Shown: positions 46,636 through 56,365, counted from the first letter of the stretch. The stretch: DNA of 64,000 bases from Pseudoalteromonas sp. DL-6 (GCF_004328665.1 NZ_CP019771.1:558001-622000), one strand, 5' to 3'. Translations and numbers: made by a program. The notes: generated from the sequence alone by a model not told the origin.

Positions 46636-47664
46636 ATGTCCACAACCAGTCGTCAATTTACTTTAGCATCACGCCCACATGGCGCTCCTACCAATGAAAA
46701 CTTTGAACTTAAAAACGTAGAGTTACCATCATTAAAAGATGGTGAAGTATTGCTGCGTACTATTTATTTGTCACTAGACCCCTATATGCGTGGCCGCATG
46801 AGCGATGCTAAGTCATATGCCGACCCGGTAGAAATTGGTGATGTAATGGTCGGTGCAACGGTTTGCCAAGTAGAATCATCTAAAAACGATACCTTTAGCG
46901 AAGGCGAATGGGTATTAGCATATACAGGCTGGCAAACTTACGCTATCTCAAACGGCGAGGGCTTAATGTCATTAGGCAAAGAGCCTAAAAATCCATCTTA
47001 TGCACTCGGTATTATGGGTATGCCTGGTTTTACTGCCTACATGGGATTGTTAGATATTGGCGCACCTAAAGCAGGTGAAACTGTGGTCGTTGCAGCAGCA
47101 ACAGGGCCTGTGGGGGCCACGGTTGGTCAAATAGCGAAAATTAAAGGCTGTAAAGTAGTAGGGGTTGCCGGAGGCAGCGAAAAATGTACGCATGCTGTTA
47201 AAAATCTTGGCTTTGATGCCTGTATTGACCATAAAGCAGATGACTTTGCCGAACAATTAGAAAAGGCATGTGAGCAAGGCATTGATGTTTATTATGAAAA
47301 TGTGGGCGGAAAAGTATTTGATGCCGTATTACCTTTGCTGAATACCTCAGCACGCGTACCTGTGTGCGGGTTAGTATCGCAATATAATGCCACCAGCCTG
47401 CCTGAAGGCCCAGATAGATTAGGTATGCTAATGGGACAATTGTTAACTAAGCGTATTAAAATGCAGGGCTTTATAATTTTTGATGACTATGGCGATCGTT
47501 ATGACAAATTTGCACAAGACATGCAAACGTGGCTACAAGACGGAAAAATTCAATACCGCGAACATCTTGTCGATGGGTTCGAAAAAACCATCAGCGCATT
47601 TAACGATATGATCAGTGGTAAAAACTTTGGTAAAACCGTAGTAAAAATTAACAGCCCACTATAA
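46636..47664 (+). CDS. NADPH-dependent MDR-family alkenal/one reductase (CurA-like)
   Basis: A 342-residue zinc-free medium-chain reductase. I start it at ATG 46636, with GGAG 8 nt upstream. The N-terminal catalytic domain has LRTIYLSLDPYMRGRMSD and VMVGATVCQV, the cofactor domain has AATGPVGATVGQIAKIKGC and GSEKC, then YYENVGGKVFDAVLPLL. These are the features of the leukotriene-B4 dehydrogenase/CurA group that reduces activated C=C bonds. The downstream GST gene, 49 nt away on the same strand, suggests a joint electrophile-detoxification transcript. Confidence 0.9.
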   Translation: MSTTSRQFTLASRPHGAPTNENFELKNVELPSLKDGEVLLRTIYLSLDPYMRGRMSDAKSYADPVEIGDVMVGATVCQVESSKNDTFSEGEWVLAYTGWQTYAISNGEGLMSLGKEPKNPSYALGIMGMPGFTAYMGLLDIGAPKAGETVVVAAATGPVGATVGQIAKIKGCKVVGVAGGSEKCTHAVKNLGFDACIDHKADDFAEQLEKACEQGIDVYYENVGGKVFDAVLPLLNTSARVPVCGLVSQYNATSLPEGPDRLGMLMGQLLTKRIKMQGFIIFDDYGDRYDKFAQDMQTWLQDGKIQYREHLVDGFEKTISAFNDMISGKNFGKTVVKINSPL

Positions 47665-47713
47665 TAACATTCATGCTGTGTTGTAAATTCAGCACAGCCC
47701 AATAAGGAAGATA

Positions 47714-48331
47714 ATGATTAAACTACACCACTTAAATAAATCTCGCTCTAAACGTATTATTTGGTTACTCGAAGAGCTTGAGGTTGATTACGAAATTGTT
47801 GCCTACCAGCGCAATACTGAAACTTTTTTAGCCCCTGATGAGCTTAAAAATGTTCATCCGCTGGGTAAATCACCGGTTATCGAAGATGACGGCTTAGTGA
47901 TTGCCGAGTCTGGCGCTATCACAGATTATTTGATCACTAAATATGGCAAAGGTAAATTTGCACCAACCACAGGTACTGCAGAATTTTTAGACTATCAACA
48001 ATGGCTTCACTTTGCAGAAAGCTCTGCAATTTTACCATTATTGCTGAAAATGTTTGTGCAAAAAGACGGTGCTAAAACGCAGTTTTTAGAGGGCTATGCC
48101 GATGCTGAAACCGCTAAAGTAATTAGCTATTTTAACAACCGCCTTGAAGGTAAGCGCTATTTAGTAGGCGACACCCTAACTGGTGCCGATTTTATGATGT
48201 CGTTTATTGTTGAAATAGTTAAAAATGCTGGCCAGCTTGCACACTTTAAAAACCTTGTTAAATATGATGAGCAATTGCAAAGCCACGAGAAGTTTCATAC
48301 TGCTAACGAGCTTGAAGCTAAATACGATTAA
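47714..48331 (+). CDS. Glutathione S-transferase family protein
   Basis: A 205-residue GST. The N-terminal thioredoxin-like domain starts IKLHHLNKSRSKRIIWLLEELEVDYEIV; Ser9/Ser11-type residues sit where the activating Ser is found in several bacterial classes. The GSH gamma-glutamyl site is KSPVIEDDGLVIAESGAITDYL with the cis-Pro. The C-terminal helical domain includes LVGDTLTGADFMMSFIVE with the N-capping motif. AAGGAAG precedes the ATG. It follows the CurA-like gene and ends at a strong terminator. Substrate unknown. Confidence 0.92.
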   Translation: MIKLHHLNKSRSKRIIWLLEELEVDYEIVAYQRNTETFLAPDELKNVHPLGKSPVIEDDGLVIAESGAITDYLITKYGKGKFAPTTGTAEFLDYQQWLHFAESSAILPLLLKMFVQKDGAKTQFLEGYADAETAKVISYFNNRLEGKRYLVGDTLTGADFMMSFIVEIVKNAGQLAHFKNLVKYDEQLQSHEKFHTANELEAKYD

Positions 48332-48350
48332 CTGGTTAAACACTAATGAA

Positions 48351-48376
48351 GAAAGGGTCATAAGACCCTTTCGTTT
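48351..48376 (+). terminator. Terminator of the CurA-GST unit
   Basis: GAAAGGGTC (48351-48359), loop ATAA, GACCCTTTC (48364-48372) then gttt. The 9-bp stem is perfect and the T-run short. Confidence 0.78.
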
Positions 48377-48402
48377 ATGGTTAACCTTTACAAAATCGCA
48401 TT

Positions 48403-48711
48403 TTAAATACCCGCCAACTCTCGCTCAGTAATACACTCACCCGATGCCATTTCGAATTCTCGACACGTTAATGGGCGATTTTCGTAAATAGTACACATTA
48501 ACGTGTTTCTATCGAGAGCTTGGCACCAGCCATCGTCGCCACGTTTCATGACTTCACCGCCCCATTTGTCGTAATCAATATACTGAAAAGGGACACCGGT
48601 ATCGGTAATAATACGCACCTCTAATTGGCAACAACACGCTTGGCAATTAGTGCATGTGATGGGTTCGTTAGTCGGGGTTATATTTCTTACAGGGATAACG
48701 TTGTGCGGCAT
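48403..48711 (-). CDS. YkgJ-family cysteine-cluster protein
   Basis: A 102-residue protein with the CxxCxxCC-type motif CTNCQACCCQ near residues 21-30 and further Cys at WCQAL, MCTIYENRPLTCREFE and GEC. This is the Fe-S/zinc-binding YkgJ (UPF0153) pattern, whose biochemical role is not settled. The length is typical for the short subgroup. It converges with the GST gene across a terminator and is separated from the RecQ-like gene by 70 bp. Confidence 0.85.
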   Translation of the reverse strand: MPHNVIPVRNITPTNEPITCTNCQACCCQLEVRIITDTGVPFQYIDYDKWGGEVMKRGDDGWCQALDRNTLMCTIYENRPLTCREFEMASGECITERELAGI

Positions 48712-48782
48712 AATGGCTTACAGTTTAGAATAAGCCACCAGAATACAGGAACTAATAGCAATTGCATTAAAATTAATATAAT

Positions 48783-50711
48783 TTATCGTGCCAGTAATAT
48801 CGCTTTAATTTCGCTGTAGCGCTGTTGCTCACACAGTGCAAAACCACTTAGTTGGCGTACCTTATTACGCGCAAATAGCGGCACACTCATTCCCGCTAAA
48901 AACCGACATTGGGTTTCAATGCCTACATTGTGCACGCCTTTCGTTGCCATATGCGCCAAAAACTCATCCACTTTTTGATAAATAAGCGCTGTATCAATCT
49001 TTGCAGGGGTGATTGAGTATTCAAGCTTGACCGCATGTCCACGGCACACACTACAATGCCCACATTGCTGTGGCGCATTCGCATCATCAAAGTAACGGGC
49101 CAGGTTATAGCTTAAGCAAGATTGCAGCTCAAAAAAACGCACCAAAGCAGCAATCCGTTTTATTTCAGCTTGCTCTTTATCGGTAAAATAATCGTGTAAC
49201 TGCTGGGCAAGCTCAGGGTTATTAATCACCTCGCTATGCACTTTGTACACTTGAGTAATACGTTTGGTTTCAAGGGTGATATGGTTTTTTTCCGCTAGGT
49301 AATCAAGTGCGGCTACCACACGTTTACGGTCAACTTGCTCGGCTTGGGTCAAGCTATCAAAGTTGAGTGTACCCCATATTTTTTTAAAGTCGGTATGGCT
49401 AAATATTTGTGTTAAAAAGGCTTGGCGCTGCTGATCAAACTGGCTAAGTAACTCATTTTTATCAACTAAAAATTTATACTTAAAATCAGCGTAATACGCA
49501 TACTGCGGGGTTATTGCGCCTTGCATTTCCAATTGTACCAGCAAGGTTTTAAGGGCAAGCTGGCGAATATTACTCTCGCTTGAAAGGCTATATTCTTGCA
49601 TTTCCCATTGCTGTTGAGCTTGGCGAATATCGTTAATAACATATTCAATACCGCTGAGCTCTGGGGTATCGCCGTAAATAAAGTTTTCTACTGTATTTAA
49701 GCCATCTAAATTAGCCAGGGTATAACAATTTGATGGGTTGCCGTCACGCCCTGCACGACCAATTTCTTGGCTGTAGTTTTCAATTGATTTAGGTAAATCG
49801 TAGTGAATCACAAAGCGTATGTCTGATTTATCAACCCCCATGCCAAAGGCAATAGTGGCGACCACCACATTTATTTTACCCGCCATAAAATCATCTTGAA
49901 TTTGCCCGCGTAAGGTATCTTCAAGCCCTGCATGATACGCCACCGCCTGCAGACCCTGTGCGCTTAACATATTGGCCACTTGCTCAGCACTTTGCTGCAG
50001 CGTGACATACACAATACCGGGGCCGGTTTGCGCACGGACAATTTTAGTAAGCTCAGTGTTTTTATCGGCAGTTTTAACACTCAGCACACTTAAATCTAAA
50101 TTAGCGCGATAAAACCCCGTTTGCACAATACATTGTGGCTCAATAGCAAAGCGTTCTGCCATATCGCGTTTTACTTTTTTAGTGGCTGTGGCGGTTAATA
50201 GTAACACTAACGGAATATTTAGCTCTTCACGGTAACGCGGTAGTTTTAAATAGTCGGGTCTAAAATTATGACCCCACTCAGATATACAATGCGCTTCGTC
50301 TACCACCAACATAGAAAGCGCTACTTGGCTAATAAACTCTCTAAAGCGTTCGTTTTTAAAGCGCTCAACCGATACCATTAACACTTTAACTTTACCACTG
50401 CGCACATCGTTTATTACGGTACTGCTTTGCATTTGATCTTGGCTTGAATCGAGGCTTGCAGCATAGATGCCTTTACTGTTTAAAAAGCTTATTTGATCTT
50501 TCATAAGCGCTAATAATGGCGATACCACTAAAGTTAAATGCGGTAAATGTAACGCGGTGAGTTGATAGCACAAGGATTTACCCGACCCTGTAGGAAATAT
50601 CGCCAGTGATGATTGACCATTTAGCAGTTGCTCTATGGTTTGTTGTTGCCCTGCTCTAAACTGATTAAAACCAAAATGTTGCTCAAGAGACTGAACTAGC
50701 GAGGTACTCAT
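48783..50711 (-). CDS. RecQ-family ATP-dependent DNA helicase
   Basis: A 642-residue superfamily-2 helicase from ATG 50711, which has AGGA upstream; the long upstream in-frame extension to 50882 has no family similarity. Helicase motifs: FNQFRAGQQQTIEQLL (motif 0), AIFPTGSGKSLCYQ (I), VVDEAHCISEWGHNFRPDY (II), LTATAT (III), and VATIAFGMGVDKSDIRFVIH plus QEIGRAGRDG (V, VI). A Cys cluster QCGHCSVC lies late (about 570), after a winged-helix-like segment. This order and the absence of an HRDC tail differ from E. coli RecQ, so it is a RecQ paralogue of the RqlH/RecS kind. Confidence 0.9.
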   Translation of the reverse strand: MSTSLVQSLEQHFGFNQFRAGQQQTIEQLLNGQSSLAIFPTGSGKSLCYQLTALHLPHLTLVVSPLLALMKDQISFLNSKGIYAASLDSSQDQMQSSTVINDVRSGKVKVLMVSVERFKNERFREFISQVALSMLVVDEAHCISEWGHNFRPDYLKLPRYREELNIPLVLLLTATATKKVKRDMAERFAIEPQCIVQTGFYRANLDLSVLSVKTADKNTELTKIVRAQTGPGIVYVTLQQSAEQVANMLSAQGLQAVAYHAGLEDTLRGQIQDDFMAGKINVVVATIAFGMGVDKSDIRFVIHYDLPKSIENYSQEIGRAGRDGNPSNCYTLANLDGLNTVENFIYGDTPELSGIEYVINDIRQAQQQWEMQEYSLSSESNIRQLALKTLLVQLEMQGAITPQYAYYADFKYKFLVDKNELLSQFDQQRQAFLTQIFSHTDFKKIWGTLNFDSLTQAEQVDRKRVVAALDYLAEKNHITLETKRITQVYKVHSEVINNPELAQQLHDYFTDKEQAEIKRIAALVRFFELQSCLSYNLARYFDDANAPQQCGHCSVCRGHAVKLEYSITPAKIDTALIYQKVDEFLAHMATKGVHNVGIETQCRFLAGMSVPLFARNKVRQLSGFALCEQQRYSEIKAILLAR

Positions 50712-50942
50712 AAAAGCGTCCTTTTTATGTCGGTGCCCATAAATGCTGTAAATGCGCATTAGATGAAATATTTGCATATAAGTATACAGCAAATGACGTG
50801 ATTTTTTGCTGACATGCGTGTTATTTAGGCGCACAATATTACCTAAGTGATGCATTGCCAAAATAATTTTTTTGATACCCAAGTCATTTTAAAAATCAAC
50901 GTACAGAAATTGCTTCGGTATATTATTTTTAAGGGCATAGTC

Positions 50943-52247
50943 ATGGACAAAACCATACCAAAAATCGTCATCATAGGCGGTGGCGCTGGTGGGCTGGAGC
51001 TAGCAACTCAATTAGGGCACAAATTAGGAAAGAAGCAACACGCAAATATATTACTTATTGATAAAAACCGCACTCATATTTGGAAACCGTTATTACATGA
51101 GGTTGCAACCGGCTCTATTGATGCAGATTTAGATGGCGTTGTATACTCAGCCCATGCAGCCAAGCACCACTACAACTTCCAGCTTGGCACCTTTTGTAAC
51201 CTCGATAACAATAATAAAACCATCACCTTAAGTTCCCTAAATGATGAATTAGGGCATCAAATTTTACCAAAACGAACTGTTCACTATGACCACCTTGTTA
51301 TTGCTATAGGCAGTGTCAGTAATGACTTTAATACCCCTGGCATTAAAGAGCATTGCTTTTACCTCGATTCAAACCAACAAGCCGAACGCTTTCAACACGC
51401 CTTACTAGATAACTTTACTCGCCTTCATCAAGACGACGACCCATTGCATTCATTAAACATTGCTATTGTTGGCGGTGGGGCAACAGGTGTTGAGCTCTCG
51501 GCTGAGCTGTATCATGTTTCTGACTTACTCAAAATATACGGTTTAACCAATATGTCGGCTAAGCGCTTACACATACACTTGATTGAAGCGGGCCCCCGCA
51601 TTTTACCTGCGCTATCTGAGCGAATTGCCAGCTCAGCCAAACGTGAGTTATTAAGATTAGGGGTTATCGTACGAGAAAACACCCAAGTTAAACAAGCAAC
51701 CGAGCATGGCTTTATCACAAACGGTGACGAGCAAATAAATGCGGATATTATGGTGTGGGCAGCAGGGGTAAAAGCCCCTGACTTCATTAAAGAGCTAGAC
51801 ATATTTGAGCTAACACGTAGCAATCAAATAAAAGTGAATGATTACTTACAAAGTAACCTAGACCCTCAAATATATGTGCTTGGTGATTGCTGCGCGTTTA
51901 CCCAAGATGATGGGACGCAAGTGCCCCCACGCGCACAATCGGCGCATCAAATGGCGCAGTGCGTTGAAAAAAACCTGATTGCTACACTGCGTGAGCAACC
52001 CCTTAAGAAGTTTGAATATAACGACCATGGCTCACTGGTAAATTTATCGCGCTACAGCACGGTGGGCAGCTTAATGGGTAACCTAACCAGTAGTAGTTTT
52101 TTTATTGAAGGTAAAATTGCTCGCTTTATGTATATTTCATTATACAGAATGCATCAGCGCGCTATTCACGGCAGTGCCAAAACCTTTGCTTTATGGATCA
52201 GCGAAAAGGTGCTGCGTGTTGTGCGTCCTAAAATGAAGCTGCACTAG
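50943..52247 (+). CDS. ndh: Type II NADH:quinone oxidoreductase (NDH-2)
   Basis: A 434-residue peripheral flavoprotein from ATG 50943, with AAGG upstream. It oxidises NADH and reduces quinone without pumping protons. Two dinucleotide-binding motifs are present: VIIGGGAGGLELATQLG near residue 8 and IAIVGGGATGVELSAEL near 175. The FAD/quinone-side motif LGDCCAFTQDDGTQVPPRAQSAHQM is diagnostic. The C-terminal amphipathic region (RMHQRAIHG, then WISEKVLRVVRPKMKLH) should bind the membrane. It ends at a very strong hairpin. Confidence 0.94.
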   Translation: MDKTIPKIVIIGGGAGGLELATQLGHKLGKKQHANILLIDKNRTHIWKPLLHEVATGSIDADLDGVVYSAHAAKHHYNFQLGTFCNLDNNNKTITLSSLNDELGHQILPKRTVHYDHLVIAIGSVSNDFNTPGIKEHCFYLDSNQQAERFQHALLDNFTRLHQDDDPLHSLNIAIVGGGATGVELSAELYHVSDLLKIYGLTNMSAKRLHIHLIEAGPRILPALSERIASSAKRELLRLGVIVRENTQVKQATEHGFITNGDEQINADIMVWAAGVKAPDFIKELDIFELTRSNQIKVNDYLQSNLDPQIYVLGDCCAFTQDDGTQVPPRAQSAHQMAQCVEKNLIATLREQPLKKFEYNDHGSLVNLSRYSTVGSLMGNLTSSSFFIEGKIARFMYISLYRMHQRAIHGSAKTFALWISEKVLRVVRPKMKLH

Positions 52248-52250
52248 CCA

Positions 52251-52297
52251 AGATTAAAGACAGTGGTAATTTAAGTTATCACTGTCTTTAATCTTTA
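52251..52297. terminator. Strong hairpin terminator after ndh
   Basis: AGATTAAAGACAGTG (52251-52265) pairs perfectly with CACTGTCTTTAATCT (52280-52294). The 15-bp stem extends further with G-U and A-T pairs. T-rich ends on both strands fit termination. Confidence 0.82.
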
Positions 52298-52340
52298 ATA
52301 TTAGCTATATAAAGTACATAAAAATTTTAAGGAACAGGCT

Positions 52341-53840
52341 ATGTCGGGTAAAACGCTTATTTTTAATTTTGATGGTACCGGCAGTGAACCCCGCGACGCA
52401 GACCAATTTAGTACTGAGCACTTTAAAGAAGACGCCAGTATTTCTAATATTTTAAAACTACATTTATTGCTCGGCGGTAAACTTGATGATTCACCCACCA
52501 CCCCATTTTCCAAGCAATTAAGCTTTTATTACCAAGGCATAGGCACCAAGGGCAGTCGTTTAAAGCGAATTTTAAATCAAGCACTTGCCCCACGCTCTGA
52601 CGACGTAGCCAGCATTTTAACTCAAGCTATTAATGATTTTAAACAACACTACCAAAGCGGCGATACTCTACTACTTACTGGTTTTAGTAGAGGCGCGGCG
52701 TTAGCACGGCGCTTTGCTAAATGTCTAGAACCATTAATAAATGAGCGAGTGTATTTGTGTGTGTTTGATACCGTCGCCTCAATTGGCTTGTCAAAGGTAA
52801 GTAAGGCTACCCGTGGTGCTGAACATGTTATTTTTGAAAACCATACCATTGCCAATAATGTCACTGAGGCATTGCACTGTGTTGCGCTTGATGAAAAACG
52901 TCGCGCCTTTGAGCCCACATTAATGAACCAACAAGCCAACATTACCGAGCTGTGGTTTGCAGGAGCTCATTCCGATGTGGGAGGTGGCTACTATCGCGAT
53001 GGGCTTGCTGATATTTGTTTGCGTTATGCACTTGAATGGCTTATTGCTCAACCGCTATCGGTCTCGTTATTAACCAGTCATGACATAGACTACGAAAGTC
53101 TTTTACCTGAGAGTAACTTGGTTGCCCAAGACGATGTGACGGTTATTCCCGATCCACTGGCGCTGAGTCATCAGCAACATTACTTTTGGTTAAACCCATT
53201 TTTTAAACTTGTTGATAGGCAGTGCTGTGTATTAATTGAGGATGAAATAAGCCACATCGCTCCATTAATACATCACAGTGTTGCGCAGCGAATTAATAAA
53301 TTAACTAGCTATCGCCCTGAATCGTTAAAAAACTTACATTATAAAATGATTTACAGTGACGACAGCACACTGAACTTTATGGGACTCAGTAGCCATATAA
53401 TGCTCGCCAACCAAAATATGAGCTTACTGAGTGTTAATCAAAGCCAAGATGTGATGGTGTACGCCAGCGAAACTTATAACGCCACCGGCTTAATGCTTTC
53501 CCAAGGTGCGACCTATCGCTTTACACCTTATCCTAATCAATATTGGTATGACGATGGTGTAAAGTGCTCTCCTTCTGGTTGGCATCGCGATAACGTGCAA
53601 CTCGGTGTAAAAGAGATCCCTATGGCATTACTTGAGCCATTTAGGCGTTTAGCTATGGCGCAGTGGTTTAGTTTAATAGGTACAATTGGTCAAAGCGATG
53701 AACATGCATTTGAAATTGCCGAAGGCGTTGAAGTAACCATTAAAAAATCGGGAGAATTTTGCCCATTTGCTAATGATTTAAATCGTTTTTATGGGGCGAA
53801 TGCTGGCAGGATAAAACTCAAAATAACGCGATTAAGTTGA
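52341..53840 (+). CDS. DUF2235 alpha/beta-hydrolase (Tle1-like lipase fold)
   Basis: A 499-residue protein of the DUF2235 family. The N-terminus FNFDGTGSEP (Asp11) is the family opening. The nucleophile elbow is TGFSRGAALARR with Ser116, and WFAGAHSDVGGGYYRDGLAD supplies the following conserved segment, with Asp/His candidates for the triad. This fold is used by type VI Tle1 phospholipase effectors, but no vgrG, PAAR, immunity-like or tss gene is nearby and there is no signal peptide. The C-terminal 160 residues look like a separate beta-rich domain. A non-secreted role, or delivery in trans, remains open. Confidence 0.85.
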   Translation: MSGKTLIFNFDGTGSEPRDADQFSTEHFKEDASISNILKLHLLLGGKLDDSPTTPFSKQLSFYYQGIGTKGSRLKRILNQALAPRSDDVASILTQAINDFKQHYQSGDTLLLTGFSRGAALARRFAKCLEPLINERVYLCVFDTVASIGLSKVSKATRGAEHVIFENHTIANNVTEALHCVALDEKRRAFEPTLMNQQANITELWFAGAHSDVGGGYYRDGLADICLRYALEWLIAQPLSVSLLTSHDIDYESLLPESNLVAQDDVTVIPDPLALSHQQHYFWLNPFFKLVDRQCCVLIEDEISHIAPLIHHSVAQRINKLTSYRPESLKNLHYKMIYSDDSTLNFMGLSSHIMLANQNMSLLSVNQSQDVMVYASETYNATGLMLSQGATYRFTPYPNQYWYDDGVKCSPSGWHRDNVQLGVKEIPMALLEPFRRLAMAQWFSLIGTIGQSDEHAFEIAEGVEVTIKKSGEFCPFANDLNRFYGANAGRIKLKITRLS

Positions 53841-53857
53841 CATGTAATAGTTAATAA

Positions 53858-53888
53858 TCAGTGCACTTTATACTGCAAAGTGCACTGA
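53858..53888. terminator. Perfect 12-bp hairpin between convergent DUF2235 and nagP genes
   Basis: TCAGTGCACTTT (53858-53869) pairs with AAAGTGCACTGA (53877-53888) over a 7-nt loop. Its position suggests a shared terminator, but neither side has a good T-run. Confidence 0.5.
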
Positions 53889-53912
53889 GCTAGGGATAGC
53901 TGGTGGATGTTA

Positions 53913-55205
53913 TTACTTTTTCATTTTATGGCCTTTCACGGCATAAAATAATATAAATAAGTAACAGGGTAACAATACAGAATAGCCAGTTTGTAGCGAG
54001 GTAAAGCCGCTCAGTAAGCCCCATAACACCGGACCAAATGCACCGCCTGCAATACCCATTACTAACAGTGCTGAGCCTGTACTGGTTAGTTTACCTAACC
54101 CTGATAACGCTAGTGGGAAAACCGCTGGCCAAACAATGGCGTTTGCTAAGCCTAAAAAGGCAATTAGTAGTAAAGCGTCTGGTAAATTTGCGCCACCTAA
54201 AGGCACCAGTATGGCGTTGGCAATAACAAACGATTGCGCATCAATAAACAAAATACACAGGGTGATCACAATACCCAATACTGCCGATGCTGTTAAGGCC
54301 GCTTGCTGAGAGATAAATTTAGGGATAAGCATAATACCTAAAATATAACCAAACACCATAAACATCATAGTGTATGAGGTCATTACCCCATAGTTTTCAA
54401 CACCCAGCGATAGTGCAAAAGTACCTATGGTATCGCCAGCAATAACCTCTACGGCAACATATAAAAAGATAGCAATAGCACCTAACACTAAGTTTGGATG
54501 AGAGAGTGTTTCACGAATTTCACTTTTATCGTTTATTGCTTCAACTTCATCATTGATAAGTTCTGGCAGCGGTGATTTTTTAACTGCAAAAGCTAATACA
54601 CCAATGAATAGCGCCATGCCTAAGTAAGGTAAAATAAGGCCATTTGCCATATCATCAACTTGCTGTTGGCTTAGCTCTGTGCCTACCGTACCGGTAAAGT
54701 TACTTAAAATTAAGGCGGTAAATACCATCGGCGAGATAACTCCTGCGCCTTTATTTAAAATACCCATAATACTAATACGTACAGCCGCTGATTCTTCTGG
54801 CCCTAAGCGCACCACATACGGGTTAACCGCGGTTTGTAATAAGGTTTGCCCTGCGCCCATTACTAACTGGGCTAATAAAAATAAAGGAAAAAACTGTGAC
54901 ATAGCAGCAGGAATAAACATTAAGCCTGCTAACATCATACAGCCCATACCCAATGCCATACCGTTTTTATAGCCAACCTTCTTGATCAATACTGCCGAGG
55001 GCAGCGCAGTAAATGTAACCGCAATATAAAAGGAAAATAAAATTAACGACCCTTGAAATGGAGTTAACTGTAAAATTTGACTTAAGTACGGCATTAACGA
55101 GCCATTAAGCCAAGTAGCAAAGCCCAGTATAAAAAATAATACCGCAACAATGGCCATTGGGACCACGCTACTATTTTTGGACGTATCCATAACATTGGTT
55201 GTCAT
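53913..55205 (-). CDS. nagP: NagP, N-acetylglucosamine MFS permease
   Basis: A 430-residue, about 12-TM sugar permease of the FucP-like MFS branch. The start reads AIVAVLFFILGFATWLNGSLMPYL, typical of NagP in Shewanella and Alteromonas, followed by SLILFSFYIAVTFTALPSAVLIKK. NagP imports free GlcNAc across the inner membrane without phosphorylation, which explains the neighbouring kinase gene and the lack of PTS genes. It is the last gene of the nagK-nagB-nagA-nagP unit, 32 nt after nagA. GlcNAc specificity is inferred from context and family wording. Confidence 0.92.
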   Translation of the reverse strand: MTTNVMDTSKNSSVVPMAIVAVLFFILGFATWLNGSLMPYLSQILQLTPFQGSLILFSFYIAVTFTALPSAVLIKKVGYKNGMALGMGCMMLAGLMFIPAAMSQFFPLFLLAQLVMGAGQTLLQTAVNPYVVRLGPEESAAVRISIMGILNKGAGVISPMVFTALILSNFTGTVGTELSQQQVDDMANGLILPYLGMALFIGVLAFAVKKSPLPELINDEVEAINDKSEIRETLSHPNLVLGAIAIFLYVAVEVIAGDTIGTFALSLGVENYGVMTSYTMMFMVFGYILGIMLIPKFISQQAALTASAVLGIVITLCILFIDAQSFVIANAILVPLGGANLPDALLLIAFLGLANAIVWPAVFPLALSGLGKLTSTGSALLVMGIAGGAFGPVLWGLLSGFTSLQTGYSVLLPCYLFILFYAVKGHKMKK

Positions 55206-55237
55206 GTTATTTTCCTTTATTTATATTTATTATGTTG

Positions 55238-56365
55238 TTAACAAACCTGAGCGCCGCCAATCCACGTGCTAATGACTTGTTGTTGTGTGTTTAATTGTAC
55301 AAAATCTGCTGGGCTACCCAGTACTAATCGCCCGTGTGTGGCAGGCAACTTTAAATACTGAGCAGGGTATAAACTGGCCATATTCAGCGCTTGCGCTAAT
55401 GGCTGCTTTAAATGAGTTACAGTGTTTCTAACTGCGGTTGCCATATCAAGCGCAGAGCCGGCCAACTCACCGGTTGTAGACGTGAGCTTACCATTATCTA
55501 AGTTGACAGTTCGGTCAAAAAAAGCAAATTGAGTATCGTCTGTTCCCACTGGTGGCATCGCATCAGTAACTAAAAATACGCGCCCCATTGGTTTTGCTTT
55601 TAATGCCAGTTGGCATGCTGCGTAATCAACATGATGGCCATCAACAATTAAGCCACAGTAAGTATTATCATTTAATAATGCACACCCCACTACACCCGGC
55701 TCACGCCCTTGTAATGGCGACATAGCATTGTATAAATGCGTAAATCCGGTTGCCCCAGCATCAACGCCTTGTTGAGCCTGTGCAAAGCTTGCGTTGGTAT
55801 GGCCTAAGCAAACCTGAATTCCTAAATCGCGCATTTTGGTAATATCGCTTGGTAATACATTTTCAGGCGCTAAGGTTACCACGACTTTACCTAAATCTTG
55901 GCGAGATAACACCTGCCATTCTTGTTCAGAAATAGGACGAATAAAATCAGCGCTGTGAGCGCCCTTTTTTGCCACTGACAAATGCGGGCCTTCAAAGTGA
56001 ATACCAATAATACCTGGCGTTTGTTGGGCTATCGCCTTAGCAATTACATCGGCTGCTTGGCGCATTACTTCTACGGTGTCAGTAATTAACGTTGGCAGCA
56101 TAGCAGTTGTACCGTATTTGGCATGTGCTAGCAGTATTTTTTTAACCCCAGCAACACTGCTAGTACGGTTAAACAATTCACCGCCACCGCCATTAACTTG
56201 TAGGTCAATAAAGCCAGGTGCAACTAAACCCGTTAGGTGCTCGTCTGCCTGCTGTACGTTATCATCTATTGCCGTAATAATACCCGCATCAACGCTTAGC
56301 ACTTTGTCGTTAACAAAGTGCTCGCCATCAAAAAACTGGGCTACATGAATTCGTTTAACTGACAT
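55238..56365 (-). CDS. nagA: N-acetylglucosamine-6-phosphate deacetylase NagA
   Basis: A 375-residue amidohydrolase that turns GlcNAc-6-P into GlcN-6-P and acetate. Metal and substrate motifs are visible: APGFIDLQVNGGGGELFN, HFEGPHLSVAKKGAH, LGHTNASFAQAQQG, FTHLYNAMSPLQGREPGVVG, IVDGHHVDYA and the catalytic Asp in LVTDAMPPVGTDD. Its ATG directly follows the nagB TAA with no gap, so translation is probably coupled. It catalyses the second intracellular step of the nag pathway encoded here. Confidence 0.96.
   Translation of the reverse strand: MSVKRIHVAQFFDGEHFVNDKVLSVDAGIITAIDDNVQQADEHLTGLVAPGFIDLQVNGGGGELFNRTSSVAGVKKILLAHAKYGTTAMLPTLITDTVEVMRQAADVIAKAIAQQTPGIIGIHFEGPHLSVAKKGAHSADFIRPISEQEWQVLSRQDLGKVVVTLAPENVLPSDITKMRDLGIQVCLGHTNASFAQAQQGVDAGATGFTHLYNAMSPLQGREPGVVGCALLNDNTYCGLIVDGHHVDYAACQLALKAKPMGRVFLVTDAMPPVGTDDTQFAFFDRTVNLDNGKLTSTTGELAGSALDMATAVRNTVTHLKQPLAQALNMASLYPAQYLKLPATHGRLVLGSPADFVQLNTQQQVISTWIGGAQVC

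Noticed and set aside
52341..53840. DUF2235 gene as a definite type VI secretion effector
   Set aside because: No vgrG, PAAR, adaptor or immunity-like gene is adjacent. The fold alone does not prove secretion.
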